A DNA stretch of 64,000 nt from Crambe crambe (Eukaryota; Porifera; Demospongiae; Poecilosclerida; Crambeidae). The notes beneath the pieces were generated by a model that saw only the letters and a program-made list of their open reading frames with translations, had not been told where the DNA came from and made no database searches. The stretch spans positions 4,960,001 to 5,024,000 of the forward strand of contig OZ004587.1 of assembly GCA_963924555.1 (NCBI GenBank), given 5' to 3'. The translations under genes and the position numbers were made by a program. Positions within the stretch are counted from its first letter, which is position 1. The number at the start of each line of letters is the position of its first letter. Of the stretch, positions 48,108-61,500 are shown one piece after another.

Positions 48108-48571
48108 GAAAAAAAGATAGAGCAAAAGAAAAAAAAAGCTTATATTATGTAGTGAACAAGTTGCTAGTTATAACAAACTATGTTATTAATGTCCTCAAAC
48201 TGACCTCAAACATTTTTAATAACACATTATCCTTCATGATAGCTTGTATCTTTTTATGTAGTTGCATGTACAATATCTGTATTATGAGTATATTTTATAT
48301 TAATACTACAATGGCTTCACCATTAGATTTGACTGACAGTTGTGGATATTGAAAATGACACTAATATTTACAAAGTCATAGCAAGAATTAAAAAGGAATT
48401 AGTTGTAATGTTGATGACACTGACCATGGACTATAAAAGAATGGAGACATTGATGACAACATGCAGCTGGATAACTAGATCTCTAGCTGATCATAATATT
48501 GTGGCTCTATAGCTATCTAATTCTACGTTGGGAAAGGAGAAGCTTTCTTGCAGCTCATCAGGTAAGGAGAA

Positions 48572-51500
48572 ATGCAGTCCAAATTGGTGATTCTGATCGC
48601 TGTGGCAGCATCAGTGCTGCAATGTTTCTCCTGTGCCATGCCTGCAACACCATCATATGTGAAAACTGGAGAATGTGAAGTGAGTTGATTTGCTGAACCT
48701 ATATTAAAGCAGTATGGAAGCTATTGTTAAAATTAGCTAAGCATCATCTCCAGCATCTTTGTTTCTTCTACGTATGAGACAATATTTGTGTTTTACAGAG
48801 TACAGCACAGCATTGTCGCTATTCCTACACTGCCCGGCAACAATACTTTGACAGTGGGGAAGAGGGAGATGTAGAAATAAAAGCGGAAATTGATATAACT
48901 TGCATCTCATGTAAGTAGCTAGGTATAGCTACATGTACAGCTAGTCAATTAGAATAAAGCACCATTGACCACCTGGCATACTATTGTTTTTATAACAGCT
49001 GGGATTCATAATGAAGCATCAGCCAATCTCTATTGCATGGACATCAAGAGTGCCAAAATCTCTGGAAATCTTGTGCAAAATGCTACTGATGAAGAAATAA
49101 GGTTCAGATTTAGTAATGCTGTATAATAGTGGGAATTCTTTGTGTGGTTTTGTGGGAAAATTTTCATGAATTACCTAATACACACACAAGTGGTTCACAC
49201 TTAAATTCTAGCTACTCTCCACAAATTTGTGCTATTCTTTACGTATCCTAATGTGGACTCCCTGAAATGCAAAAACCTCTCTAATCAGGACACTTTTTCT
49301 TGTCCCAACACAATATAAATTAACCCCTAAAATAGGGACACCTCTCTAATTATCAGGACACTTTTCGCTGGTCCCAAAGGTGTCCGCATTTAGAGGTTCC
49401 ACTGTATTTCAGAGTCATTAGCTATCACACTACTATGATTCCTGTACTTTATTAAATAGAGGGATGCAGCAATCAATGACAAAACTGCTGTCCAGATGGT
49501 TCTGTTTCGTCCAGAATTCTCATGGGAAAATAGCAGCTGTTTACCACTCCACCTCCGAGAACAATCAAGCCATCACCTTCAAGAAAGGTGTTGCTGCTGC
49601 TTTCCAGGCCAATTTTGATGACACTGAGGAAGAGGAGGAGACAGATCCAGGATCAACCCACACCTCCCACTACACGTATGTTAGGAGTATAACATGCATG
49701 CATTATGCAGGTATATATAGCTATGATACATATCTGAACCTCTCACTTTTCAGACAATCAAGAGTGAGCTATAAAAATGACGTAACTAATGATTTTTGTA
49801 GAGAATTAGCTAGCTAAGTGTCCTCACTTCAATGTAATGGAACACAAATAGCTACATCATTACTCTCATAGCATTTCATATTGTTAAGAGCATCCACATT
49901 AAGTTATTGTTATAACTGTGAATTACAGCCATGTTCCAACAGAGGAAGGGAAGATGAAGATGAGAAGAGTCGTTCATGGAAATGACGTGCATGAATTCGC
50001 ATCAAATGCACCAAAAAGTGATGTTGAAATGGAGAAGGATGAAGAAATTGAATACGAGTCAGGACATCTGGTGCATTCTGCTGGAAACATGACTGTGCGG
50101 TTTGTGAATGAATCAGATGACACAGAAGATGAAAAAGATGAACCTTCAATTTCAAACATGTTCTCGGCAAGCGGATGGTATGATCTTGAATTGCGAAGTT
50201 GCCACAAGACTACTGGTTACATGTTTGGTGTTCAAAAGAAGAAGATTGATTCCAACATGAGAAATTCTATGGAGGAGGATTTGAAAGCAACAATTGATGA
50301 AAGTGAGTATAATTATAGCTAGCTAAAAATTAAGTCTGAGGTTCTGAGGTTTGATTATAAATATCCTTGCCATTTGCAAATGCTCTGGCCGGCTAATTAA
50401 GAGCAAAGAACCATAATTTGTTATAATTTTGGTTTGTTGTTGTTGCTATTATTATTATTAGTTTCTCTTTTTTCTTTGTTTATAAAGGAGCTGAGGCACT
50501 TCAGGAGATGAAACTTCTGAGAGAAAGATTTCCATCTGGATCCGTTATAGAAGTTTTACAACACTACAAGGGAGATCAAGAAAGCGACAAGCTTGGTAAC
50601 TGGGGAAACAAACATGGATAGCAAATATAATTTTATTAATGTCTTTACTAATTAATAGTTGAAAAACTGAAGAGACTCATAGAACTTGAGTCAGAATATG
50701 GAACTCAATCTTCATACACTCCTGCTATTAATGAAATTTTAGCTTTCATTGAACATGTAAATATCACTTCGGTATACAGCTTGCTAGCTACTCTATGATG
50801 AATCTTTGTAATGCAGATACCAAGCACAGAGCCCTATAGAAAACTCAGGGAAGCAGTTGTCATGTTATTGAGTGCTGATGGAAGTCTGAGATCCCAACTG
50901 GTAACTTATTAAATAACTATCTCAAGTATAAAAATCGAATTTAATACTAAACACTGGCCACTTTTTAAACTTTGGCTCACTATAACTCATGACTACTATG
51001 TAGTTGTTATGGTCTGGAAATTTGACGTAGAGATAGTCTGATAATTAATAAGAAAACCGAACAATAATAAATGGGATTGTCACATATGATGTTAGAATTT
51101 TTTTTGTCATCCAGGCCCTCTTGAATGCTTTGGATAATGCAAGTGATAGTTTGGAGGCAAACTCTATCCTCACTCACATATCTTTCTTGGATTGGGCAAG
51201 TCTCGACCTTGTAGTCGGTCTGGAAGATCATTTACGCAACCTGAATCCCAAATTCAATGATAGCATCTCAGACCAGCTACTTTTGGTGTATGGAAGTCTC
51301 GCAACCAAAGGCTCTGAAGAGGTAGAAATTCGAGTCATGAATTATCTTAACACAGTATCTTTGAGCATCAATAGCCAGTCTGATCTCGATCTCTCACAAA
51401 GCATTCTAGTAGTCCATGCTCTAGGGAACACTGGATCAGAGTCATCTCTTAGGGTAATACTTGGCTTTCTTCATCAAAACAGCGAGTCAAAACAGATGCA

Positions 51501-53513
51501 ATTAGCTGTCATAGATGCTTTGAGTAAACTCACTGAAGATAATACTGTTTTAACTCTTCTTGAAGAATTCTTAGTCCCTGGGATTTCTGACTCAGAAGAA
51601 TATGTTGCTGCTGTCGTTGAGACACTAGATCATGGATTCGAGTATGTTGAAAACCGACAACAAAGTCAGGTGGCTGAATACATCACTCATCTCAAGGCTC
51701 ACTCTATTTTGTTCTCAATCGTAAGAGTATCAGCCTCGATTAACAGTACCGATCTACACATGATGGTAGTGGACTACTTCAAGAAGATTAACTCCAGAGA
51801 TTTTCTTTTTGAAATCCTTGAAGGAGAGATTGGTGCTCGAGCCAAGCGACAAACCAGTGATTGGGACTCAACAAAAAAGTCAGACTACAACCATGTTGCT
51901 TCTTTATCCACACGCAAGAACGATGTAAAGACATATTCTCGTCATAGTGCATACATCACCTCGAAGACCATTGGTATCAGCAAAGCTAACATCAAAATAG
52001 CCAGTGGGTACTTTGCAGGAATCAGCAGACATTGTGATAAAATGAAAGCCTTTGGTCGAAGCATCGTTAAGGGAAGAGTCCTTTCAAAGACGGCAACCTT
52101 GGCCGATTTTAGATTCCGACTAACAGCCACTACAACATCAATATCTGTTTCGTTATATGCAAAGATTGGCACCAATACCTTGCTCAATTTTAACTTCAAA
52201 CGTGCACTAAAAAGTCATTGCAAACGTCATTCTCGCCCGATAACTCAACATCGAAGGCGTCTCTTCAAGTACAGCATTCCTGTCGTCATCTATGTTGGCA
52301 CCTTGCGGTTTTCAATAGGTCTTTATGGCCATTTGAAAGTGCATTTCAATACGAATGTCTGTATCGGCAGGAAAGGAACAGAGATATCGGGAGCTTTGGG
52401 TGCATTGACACCTAATGTTGGAGCTTCTTTTGAAGGCAGTGTGTCTGCAAGTTTGCTGGTAAGTATACTGCTGATCCTTTAAAGTAATCAACTGGTTTTT
52501 GCTTATAGCTATACTGCTTTTGTCCTCAAATTCAGTCTCCAGTATTAGCTACAATCATAATAATAACAGATAATGTAATATACATATAGTTGGCATGCAC
52601 AGCTTAGCTAGCTACTTATAATTTGCTTTTAACTACATACACTATTTTGTACAAGGTGCATGTGATTAATTTTCGTGGTTGAAGATCACGAAAATAAATC
52701 AACATTGAAAATTTCCCAATCTATGGTATATTATTCAATGCTGACATTAATCTATTATACCATGTAGGAAGCAGTGAGGGGAGGAATAACTGCCTCAGCC
52801 AGTTTCAGCTATCAGATTGAGCCAGCAGCGAGCGTGCAGGCGTGCACTGCATACTGTCGCCTCTCTGCAAGGTTGTGCATTGGAATCTATGACTCCTGGC
52901 CCAATAATAAAGTCAGCCTTGACACATGGTATCAAATCAGAAAACCAGGCATCTGCAAGAAGAAAGTGTGGGGGGTCAAAGTTGTACGTAAATTTACAGT
53001 ATAGTAATGTAGTGGAAAATTTTGTGGGGTCAAATTTTCGTGGATTTTGTGGTTTCGAAACGGGAATTTATTGTGGCTCACACTTCAAATTTTGTCACAA
53101 GAAAATTCCCCTCTGTACAGTCAGTAGCTAACAAGTGGCAATTAAGGCTATTTTTTTCTATGTACGTAGCTAATGGATATAATTTTTTTTTTTCATTTTG
53201 TAGAAAGGTTATCTTCTCTCTTTTGATAGGTGGTCTCCTTAATGAGTAGCACAGGGAAAATAGCTTAGGATATGGCAGTGTGATCTGATTGTTTAGACAG
53301 GTTTCATTGGACGTCACTAAAATGTAACTACTGTATTTTTTTCCATAGCCCTACCCTTGCCTTAAATGGGGCAAGCGTCGCCGCTGGGACAAACTGAGCA
53401 AGAAATGGAATCTCGGTTCTCGAGGACGGAGGGCATTGTACCAGCGTTGCAAGGGAAAGCTGCACCGTACCTGTGCTGCAGGGGCTCTCAACAGTCCACT
53501 CTTCAAATATTAA
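48572..53513 (+). CDS. Secreted vitellogenin-N-like protein with furin site, 975 aa
   Basis: Eleven exons join in frame: 48572-48679, 48799-48910, 48999-49101, 49460-49675, 49929-50302, 50488-50595, 50659-50756, 50817-50900, 51115-52458, 52768-52983 and 53349-53513. Residues 1-20 are a signal peptide (LVILIAVAASVLQCFSC). The middle, to about 640, resembles the N-terminal lipid-transfer module of vitellogenin/apolipophorin/MTP proteins: a beta-rich start (WFCFVQNSHGKIAAVYH), an acidic stretch, FSASGWYDLELRSCHKT, then a helical repeat region (VVHALGNTGSESSLRVIL). A furin-type site RAKRQ is at about 643-647. The basic, Cys-containing C-terminal chain is not recognised. The protein is far shorter than egg-yolk vitellogenins, with no vWD domain seen. 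It is probably a secreted lipid carrier or a derived immune/structural protein. Confidence 0.82.
49245..49411. mobile_element. Dispersed MITE-like repeat in vitellogenin-like intron 3
   Basis: It has inverted blocks atgtggactccctgaaatgc / gcatttagaggttccactgta and internal tctaatcaggacac repeats. Related pieces lie at 9,210-9,315, 20,825-20,965, 32,305-32,700 and 45,648-45,850, giving at least five copies in this window. Confidence 0.65.
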
Positions 53514-54604
53514 AAAAAAAAAACAACAACAAAAACTAAATCTGAAATTTCTATACTTAATCTTGATACTGAAAGTCCATGAATTAACACCTAAGAGTAA
53601 CTGATTTTTATCTTGCTATCTATATAATTTGAAGGAAAAAAATTAAACAATATCTGATTCAGTGATTTTTTGTTAGCCATAGTTGTCAGTGGATCACATG
53701 TTAAGTTTATAGTTACCATGGTTAGATTTGTACCACTAGAAGTTGATTATCAACCTCCTGGAGATGTTGATATTAAAGTCTCTATTACCCTCTGTCGTGA
53801 GACCTACATGGCTGCTATAACCTATCTATTATAAAAAAACATACCCCATGCCCCTGTATTAAGGAGTGTGGGATAACTATCGGCATTTAGCTGTAAGCTC
53901 CTTTATGCAATTTCAAAATTACACTGCTATGTGCTGCCTACTGTCTACTATTATAGGTGACATTGTCCCACCCCATTTGCACTTTATACACTTCCTTAAC
54001 AAACACAAACCACACTGAATTCCATTCAATCTACTAGCTAACAGGACATACGTATGGGTCAGCAAAATGGACATAGCAGACCATTAATCTTGAGCATAGA
54101 GAATTTATTGAATAGCTAGCTACCATCAGTATTAAGAAATTTCCCATAAAATTGCTTATAGCTTTGTAAAGCTGAGCACCGCTATGAAAGAGAAAGAATC
54201 TGAAAAGACCCACTCAGCCACAGCCAATGACACCTGTACTACGTATATATTTATCCTCATGAAACTTCCATCATAAAGTTATATTATTAGACACATCCTC
54301 AGCAGCACAATGATTCTCTACAAAATTATTCTTCGTGCTTTTAGCTAAGCTCCCTATTTATGCTAAGGTGTGGCTGATTTTTGGTACGTGCTATTGTAAT
54401 GCCTGCAGAATAGCTAGTACATACATTATGTATAGCAAACAATTATTGATCAAAAGTTTTAGCTCAAAACAAACTAGCAAGTTTAAAGCAGAGCAACTTG
54501 TGTGAACAACTATCTTGTATGTACGTATTAGTGATGTCATAGTAAAATTACGTAGCCACAGCCAGTAGCTAATCAAGTTATTGCATGTGGTTGAATAATC
54601 ACTG
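53514..54604. other. 3' flank of the vitellogenin-like gene
   Basis: AT-rich, with no open gene. It is repeated with small differences at about 63,200-64,000, so the 3' flank was copied with the 3' fragment of the gene. The transposon begins at its right end. Confidence 0.6.
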
Positions 54605-54624
54605 CCGGTGTCATAGTCAGCGGT

Positions 54625-55640
54625 GACTCCCCTCGGCGATGACTCCCCGGTCACTCCTGACTAGGCGTGGATGACTCCCGGTCACTCATGCCTAGGCGTG
54701 GATGACTCCCGGTCACTCACGCCTAGGTCTGAGTGACTCCCCGGTCATTTCTGACTAGTCTATAATGACTCCCCCCTGGAAAAAATGACTCCCCAGTTCC
54801 GAGCACTCTTGACTAGGCGTGGATGACTCCCGGTCACTCACGCCTAGGTCTGAGTGACTCCCCAGTCATTTCTGACTTGTCTGCCCCTGAAAAAAGACTC
54901 ACCAGTCCCAATTCATTGCATTGCTGCATGCAAAATCATAATAAGTCAAGAATTTATACCATAGCTAGTTGCTTATGAAATTGAGTGAATGGAATCTTTT
55001 GTGCCTAGGAAGAAATTACTCCCTGAATCAAGATAGATGGACTCCCCCCATGCATGCATAGTTGGAGTCATGACAGCCATGGAAGGGGAATCATTTCATC
55101 CTATAGCCAGGCATTAGGCAAGATTTTCAGGGAGTTATCGGATAGGGAGTCAGTCATTCATGCCTGTAGGATGTGTCGACTCCCCTTCCATGGCTATCAT
55201 GACTGTCCAGTTATCTCAATTCATGGAGTCATTGGTGCCTAGGATGAAATGACTCCCCTTCCATGGCTGCACCATTCTGAATGGAAGGGGAGTCATTTCA
55301 TCCTAGGAACCAATGACTCCTGAAGTCATTGGTGCCTCTAGGATGAAATGACTCCCCTTCCATGGCTATTATGACTCCAATCATGTAGTCCAACTATCTC
55401 AATTCAGGGAGTCATTGGTGCCTAGGATGAAATGACTCCCCTTCCATGGCTGCACCATTCTGAATGGAAGGGGAGTCATTTCATCCTAGGAACCAATGAC
55501 TCCTGAAGTCATTGGTGCCTCTAGGATGAAATGACTCCCCTTCCATGGCTATTATGACTCCAATCATGTAGTCCAACTATCTCAATTCAGGGAGTCATTG
55601 GTGCCTAGGATGAAATAATTCCCTTTCCATGGCTATGACT
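54625..55640. repeat. Left subterminal arrays with palindromic gactcc units
   Basis: The first part repeats gactaggcgtggatgactcc and related units. The second part contains hairpins in which ggaaggggagtcatttcatc is followed within about 60 bp by its complement gatgaaatgactccccttcc. One such hairpin block is duplicated at about 55,260-55,380 and 55,440-55,565 with near identity. Confidence 0.85.
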
Positions 55641-55990
55641 CCGGTGTAGCTGTATAATTCGTGCCACTCCATGTACAAGTTCACTTCATTGTGAGTCATT
55701 CGTGCCTAGGATGACTCTCCTATAGCTAGTTTGGCATGTATGTGGAGTCCATTTATCTTAGTTCAGGGAGTCATTTGTACCTAGGATGTATTCCATGGAT
55801 ATAAATTTTTCAGGGAGTCATTCGTGAAATAGCTCCCATTCCATCCATGCATAGATTGGGGGATGAAATGATGTTTGCTTATAAAGGGGCAATCCCTGTG
55901 AATGCATTATCACACAGCTGATACAATAACAATAATAACGATAAGAAGATAAGCTAGCTATGATTGCATGAACGGCACAAAATTTTTTCA

Positions 55991-56600
55991 CTATATATTG
56001 TCATAATCGACACAGTCTTGGTGAAACCAATTAAAACAATGTTCACATTCAACCATGTTGCCATATGTCTCTGGCATAAGGCAGTCACAGTATAACTCCA
56101 GAATCCGACAGGGGAAGTAATTATCCCTATGCCCCCTTTCCCCCAACTTTGGAAAAGGAGTCTTCCATAAACATTTAGAAAGATGGCTCCTCATTTCTTC
56201 CTGCTGGAATTCAATCTCTCCCACATTTTCTCCTAGTGCTGCATGGACAGCAAAAGCTATCGCAAATACTCCACAATCCACGATACCACTTTGTTGCTGC
56301 ACAGGAGGAACATGTATGTATAGCATATTCCTGTATTCCATTGTTTCAGCATCCACTTCTTCCTGAGCATGAGAAAAACAAATTATAGCTATAATAGCTA
56401 CCTATGCATGTATGTACCTACGTATACGTATTGTTTCACCATTCTGAACTGGAATCAAGGCATCGTTTTGGCAGAGCAATGGTGACTGAAATCCACCAAT
56501 ATTCGGAAATTGCATCTTCAAGATATGCTGAGCAAGGATGATATGTTCATCACAGATCCATTTCCCACCCAGCACTATATTTTTCATCTTCTTTGGATCT
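55991..56600 (-). pseudogene. Ulp1-type (C48) protease plus PHD-finger gene remnant
   Basis: Two exons are visible. The downstream one (55991-56362) has QQQSGIVDCGVFAIAF, the Gln and Cys region of C48 cysteine proteases. It then encodes a Cys/His cluster CDCLMPETYGNMVECEHC...WFHQDC, a PHD-like zinc finger. The upstream piece (about 56,424-56,600) has a typical N-terminal stretch of the family (LAQHILKMQFPNIGG). The segment that should carry the catalytic His and Asp between them is missing. The gene is therefore probably inactive, though a divergent small exon cannot be excluded. Confidence 0.65.
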
Positions 56601-56834
56601 TTCTCTACAATAATATATTATGGATTGGTAGCTATTATAGTTGACTATTGATTTTGAAGCAAACTGTAGCAGATAATCTGTTTTGAGGGGAAGTTGACGA
56701 GGATAATTACTAGGTACCTCCTTATTCTGCACAATCTTAGTATGTAGCACAATGGTCCATTACAATATCCTGACCTTTTGGGAACCAGTTTTGAGGGGAG
56801 ATTGACGAGGCGAATTGCCAGGCATGAATTATCA

Positions 56835-57560
56835 ATAGACATGGAAGGGAATCATTTCATCCTCAGCATGAATGACTCCCTATAAATGGAAGGGGAGTCA
56901 TTTCATCCTAGGCATGAATGACTCCCTGAAAAATCTATAGCCATGGAAGAGAATCATTTCATCCTAGGCATGAATGACACCCTGAAAAATCTATAGCCAT
57001 GGAAGGGAATCATTTCATCCTTGGCATGAATGACTCCAGGGGAGTCATTTCATCCTAGGCATGAATGACTCCCTGAAAAATCTATAGCCATGGAAGAGAA
57101 TCATTTCATCCTAGGCATGAATGACTCCCTGAAAAATTAATAGCCATGGAAGGGAATCATTTCATCCTCGGCATGATTGAAGGGGAGTCATTTCATCCTA
57201 GGCATGAATGACTCCCTGAAAATCTATAGCCATGGAAGAGAATCATTCCATCCTAGGCATGAATGACACCCTGAAAAATCTATAGCCATGGAAGGGAATC
57301 ATTTCATCCTTGGCATGAATGACTCCAGGGGAGTCATTTCATCCTAGGCATGAATGACTCCCTGAAAAATCTATAGCCATGGAAGAGAATCATTTCATCC
57401 TAGGCATGAATGACTCCCTGAAAAATTAATAGCCATGGAAGGGAATCATTTCATCCTCGGCATGATTGAAGGGGAGTCATTTCATCCTAGGCATGAATGA
57501 CTCCCTGAAAATCTATAGCCATGGAAGAGAATCATTCCATCCTAGGCATGAATGACTACC
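56835..57560. repeat. Right subterminal satellite, about 58-bp unit in a higher-order repeat of about 295 bp
   Basis: Units of catttcatcctaggcatgaa + tgactccctgaaaaatctat + agccatggaag repeat about a dozen times. Variants (gacaccctg, aaattaatag, ctcggcatgattg) recur in the same order about 295 bp apart, showing amplification of a multi-unit block. Confidence 0.9.
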
Positions 57561-57629
57561 AGAATATGCATGCATTAAAGTTCAAAGGAAGATGCATCAT
57601 ATATAGTGCTTACACAAAGGACAGTTATA

Positions 57630-57740
57630 ATAAAATATGCACAGTTTTGGTGAAACCAGTTCAAGCAATCTTCACATTCCACCATATCTCTGGCATCATG
57701 CAGGCAGTCACAATATGCAGAATCTGACAGGAGCAGTAAA
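57630..57740 (-). pseudogene. Degraded second copy of the PHD-finger segment
   Basis: The minus strand encodes YCDCL, DMVECEDC and NWFHQNC, matching the zinc finger at about 55,995-56,100 but with a deletion and no surrounding open frame. It suggests the transposon carries two partial copies of its gene end. Confidence 0.6.
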
Positions 57741-57999
57741 TCCATGACACCATTTTTGTTGCTAGCCAGCTATATAGCTATACATAAAAATTGTCCCACA
57801 GGTTCATCATCCTCTTCAGCATCAACTTCTTCCTGAGATAAATTAGCTACGTAGCTACATGATTTATTGTGATCAGGCGCCAAGGCAGGAATGACCGTGT
57901 GGGGAGTCATTTTCACCAGGGGGGAGTCATTTATGCCTTAGGCAGGAATGACTGGGGGAGTCATTTTCCGGGGGGAGTCATCCGTGACTTTGACACCGG

Positions 58000-58546
58000 A
58001 TCAGCAAGTCTGTGAGACTACTGGCGAAGTAGTGGGGAAAAGGGGACTGCTCAGAGCTCCGCCAACACACATGGGATTCAAACGTCCAGTGCAACTCTGA
58101 ATCACAGGCCTTCTCCCTCGGGAAGGAAGGCTCCAGCTTGTACTCAAGGGACTAAAACGATGGCGAGACCCCCATGAAAAAGACTGCATAGAAAAAAAGA
58201 TAATAGATAAACAACAAAACAACAAGAGTGTCTGTAGTAGCTATAGAAGCTAGGCAATTAGCTATAGTGAAAGGTGCAAGGTGAATGCAAATTCACTGTA
58301 CTTATTAATCTTTACTAAAATGTACATCAGCTATTTGTGCCGTAAGAAGTGAAGGTCCTACATACAAGTTAAAAATCAACTAACCCACATAATTTTTGCT
58401 TCCTAATTTGAAAGGCAGAGAAGACTAAATGTTTTTTTTTCTTGAAATATGAACCTAGCTATTTTTCTAGCCATTTTTTTTTGGCTATAATAACATTATT
58501 ATAGTTATTATCTATCAAGGCCTACTTTTCGATGGCAGGTACTTAC
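58000..58546. other. Junction between transposon and truncated vitellogenin-like copy
   Basis: No gene seen. It contains a short G/C-richer block (58,010-58,170) with small inverted segments (ccttctccctcgggaaggaagg) and an isolated MITE end (58,262-58,297). The last exon expected for the adjacent pseudogene is absent. Confidence 0.45.
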
Positions 58547-61500
58547 ACTTCTGAGTTGGTACCATGCATATAATTCAATCCGATTATTGGGCCTAGAGTC
58601 TAAAACTCCAATGTACGACCTTGCGGAGGATGTACAGCGTGCAGTACAAGCCTGCACACCTGCTGCTAGCTCAATCTGATAGTTGAAAGTGGCCTCAGCT
58701 GACAGGCCTGCTCGTGCTACCTATAAGATGAAACGATATGTACGTAATGCAGACAAAAAGAATGTCGGTATCAACATTACAAGTTTATCTTAGAATTGCA
58801 ATTGTACATACGTAATGTGGACTTCTCATCGACTTACCAGCAAGCTAACAGAAGCACTTCCTTCGATAGAAATTCCCAATCTAAAAGTTATTGCACCCAA
58901 AGCTCCCGATGCCTCTGTTCCTGTTCCACTGATGCAGACATTTGTATTGAAGTTTATATCTAATTGTCCATGAAGAGCAATTGAAATGGTCAAGGGGATT
59001 CCGAAGACGGTGACAGGTATACTGAAACGGAAGAGGGTTCTTTGACCGACCTAGAGGGTGAGAATTGGCTCTGCAGTGGCTGGATAGTGCTCCGTTGAAG
59101 CCAAAGTCAAGTAGAGTATTGGTACCTACTCTGGCATATAGAGAAATGGATATGGATGTGGTGGAAGTAGTAAGCTGGAATTTAAGATCAGCTAAGGTGA
59201 CTACAATTACGTTGCTTCATTATCAACTCGACAAAGTGATGTCAATACCTATCCCCGTCATAGAGCATACATCACCTCCAAGACCATTGGCATCAGCAAA
59301 GCTAATATCAAAATAGCCAGTGGGTACTTTGCAGGAATCGGCACTCACTGTGACCAAATGAAAGCTTTCACTCGAGGCATTGTAAAGGCAACGGTTCTCT
59401 CACAGTCTGCAAGAATGGATGAAGAGTCCCAGTCACTCGTTTGTCGCTTGGCTCGACCACCTGATATTGTGCTCTCTCTTTCAAGTATTTCAAAAAGGAG
59501 ATCTTTCGAATCGATCTTCTTGAAGTAATCCACCACCATCATGTGTAGATCGGTACTGTTGATTGAAGCAGATATTCGTACAATGGAGTATAAGATGGTG
59601 TGAGATGTGAGGTAAGTGATGTATTCGTCTACCTGCAGTCGTCTGCTTTCAACATACTCGAATCCGTGATCTAGTGTTTCAATGACAGCAGCTACATATT
59701 CTTCTGAGTCAGAGGTCCCAGGGACTAAGAAGTCTTCAAGTACTGTCAATACAGTGTCCTTATCAGTAAGCTTACTCAGTGCATCAATGACGGCTAATTT
59801 CATCTCTTTCGATTCACTATGCTGTGCAGATCGATTAAGAAAGCTGAGTATAACTGTAAGAGCTGACTCTGATCCAGTGTTCCCGAGAGCATGGACTACT
59901 AGAATGCTTCGTGAAAGATTTAGATCAGTTTGGCTGTTGATGCTTGAAGATATTGTGTTAAGATAATTCATGACTTGAACTTCAACCTCTTCAGAGCCTT
60001 TGGTTGCAAGACTTCCATACACTAAAAGTAGCTGGTCTGAGATGTTGGCATTAAGATTTGCATTTGGGTTGCGTAAATGATCTTCTAGACCAATGACAAG
60101 GTCAAGACTCACCCAATCCAAGAAGGATATATGAGTAAGAATCGAGTTCACCTCCAAATTATCATTTGTATAGTTCAGAGCATTCAAGAGATGCTGAAAG
60201 GTTAACACACAAAAAAAAAAATCTAGTAAAAATTAGACATTTTCATAATTATAATCATGATTAGCTATGCAATTAATTAGCTATTCATTTTATTTATATA
60301 CTATTTGAGATCTTAAGCTTCCATCAGCACTTAAAAGCATGAAAATTGCTTCCCTTAGATTTCCATAGGAGTGTGAGTTTGGTATCTGTTATGAAATTTT
60401 AGGCAATTTGCCACCACATTCTGTAATGATAATGAATTTGTGCTTACTTGTTTCATGAACGTCAATATTTCATCTATAGCAGGAGTATTTGAAGGTTCAA
60501 CTCCATACTCCGACTCCAGTTCCACCAGCCTCTTCAGTTTTTCAACTGTTGATAAAAATATAGCTACAATAAAAATCCTTACTCGTCACAGCCAGGGACT
60601 AGTTAAGTTATCAAACAGGAATAGTTACAATGTATGGAACCTTTAAAAGACTTTAGCATTAAAATACTGTTGTCAGTGTGAGATATGGGGAGATATTTCA
60701 CAAGCCAAAAGCGAGTGAAATATCTCGCCATATCTCACAGCTGATGCTTGAATTGAAAGGTGTAGCTATGTCCTTTGTTGTAGCAATTTCAGAGTTTCTT
60801 TCTTTCAGAATCATATGTAGCTATACTTTCTTAGTTTTGAGAAGTTGCATTATTCTACCTTGTTTTTCACTCTCTTCATCTCCTCTGTATCGTCTTAAAG
60901 CCAAGGTTACAGATCCAGAAGGAAGCCTTTCCCTCAACATATTCATCTCTTGAAGTGCTTCATCTCCTGAGTCAGTATGTGATGAATGGTTAAAATTTGT
61001 GTACACATTTGTACATAGTGCTTTTGTTAAAACTCACTTTCATCAACTGTTGCCTTCAAATTCTCTTCCATGGAAGTTCTCATGTTGGAATCAATCTTCT
61101 TCTTTTCAATCCCAAACACGTAGTTGGTAATCTTATGACAACTTCGCAGTTTTAGATCATACCACCCACTTGCCGAGAACATTGCTGAAAAAAAAAACTC
61201 ATCAGCCTGTGTGACATCTGATTCATTCACCAAACGCACAGTCATATTTCCAGCAGAATGTACCAGTCGTCCTGCCTTATACTCAATTTCTTCATCCTTC
61301 TCCATTTCAATGTCCTTTTTTGGTGCACTTGATGCAAGCTCATGCACATCTCTTGCATGAACAATTCTTCTCATTTTCATCTTCCCTTCTTCAGTTGGAA
61401 TATGACTGCATTCAGAGCAATTAATAAATTATATTCATAGCCTGGCAATATTGACTCCATGAATAACTTACGTGTAGTGGGAAGTGTGAGTCGATTCTGA

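Larger units (their letters stand above)
54605..57999. mobile_element. 3.4-kb DNA transposon with TIRs, subterminal arrays and a Ulp1/PHD remnant
   Basis: The termini are inverted repeats: left ccggtgtcatagtcagcgg, right gtgactttgacaccgg, continuing into gactcccc / ggggagtc. Inside are arrays of gactcccggtcactc-type units (about 54,625-54,900), long hairpins (55,050-55,640), a protease/PHD coding remnant (55,991-56,600), a satellite array (56,835-57,560), a second degraded PHD piece (about 57,630-57,740) and terminal gactcc repeats again (57,880-57,980). No clean target duplication is visible. No transposase is recognised, so the superfamily is unassigned. Ulp1-type proteases are known passengers of several large DNA transposon groups. 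Confidence 0.75.

Noticed and set aside
58010-58200. tRNA-derived SINE
   Set aside because: A weak B-box-like gtttgaatcc is present on the minus strand, but no A box at the right distance and no A-rich tail.
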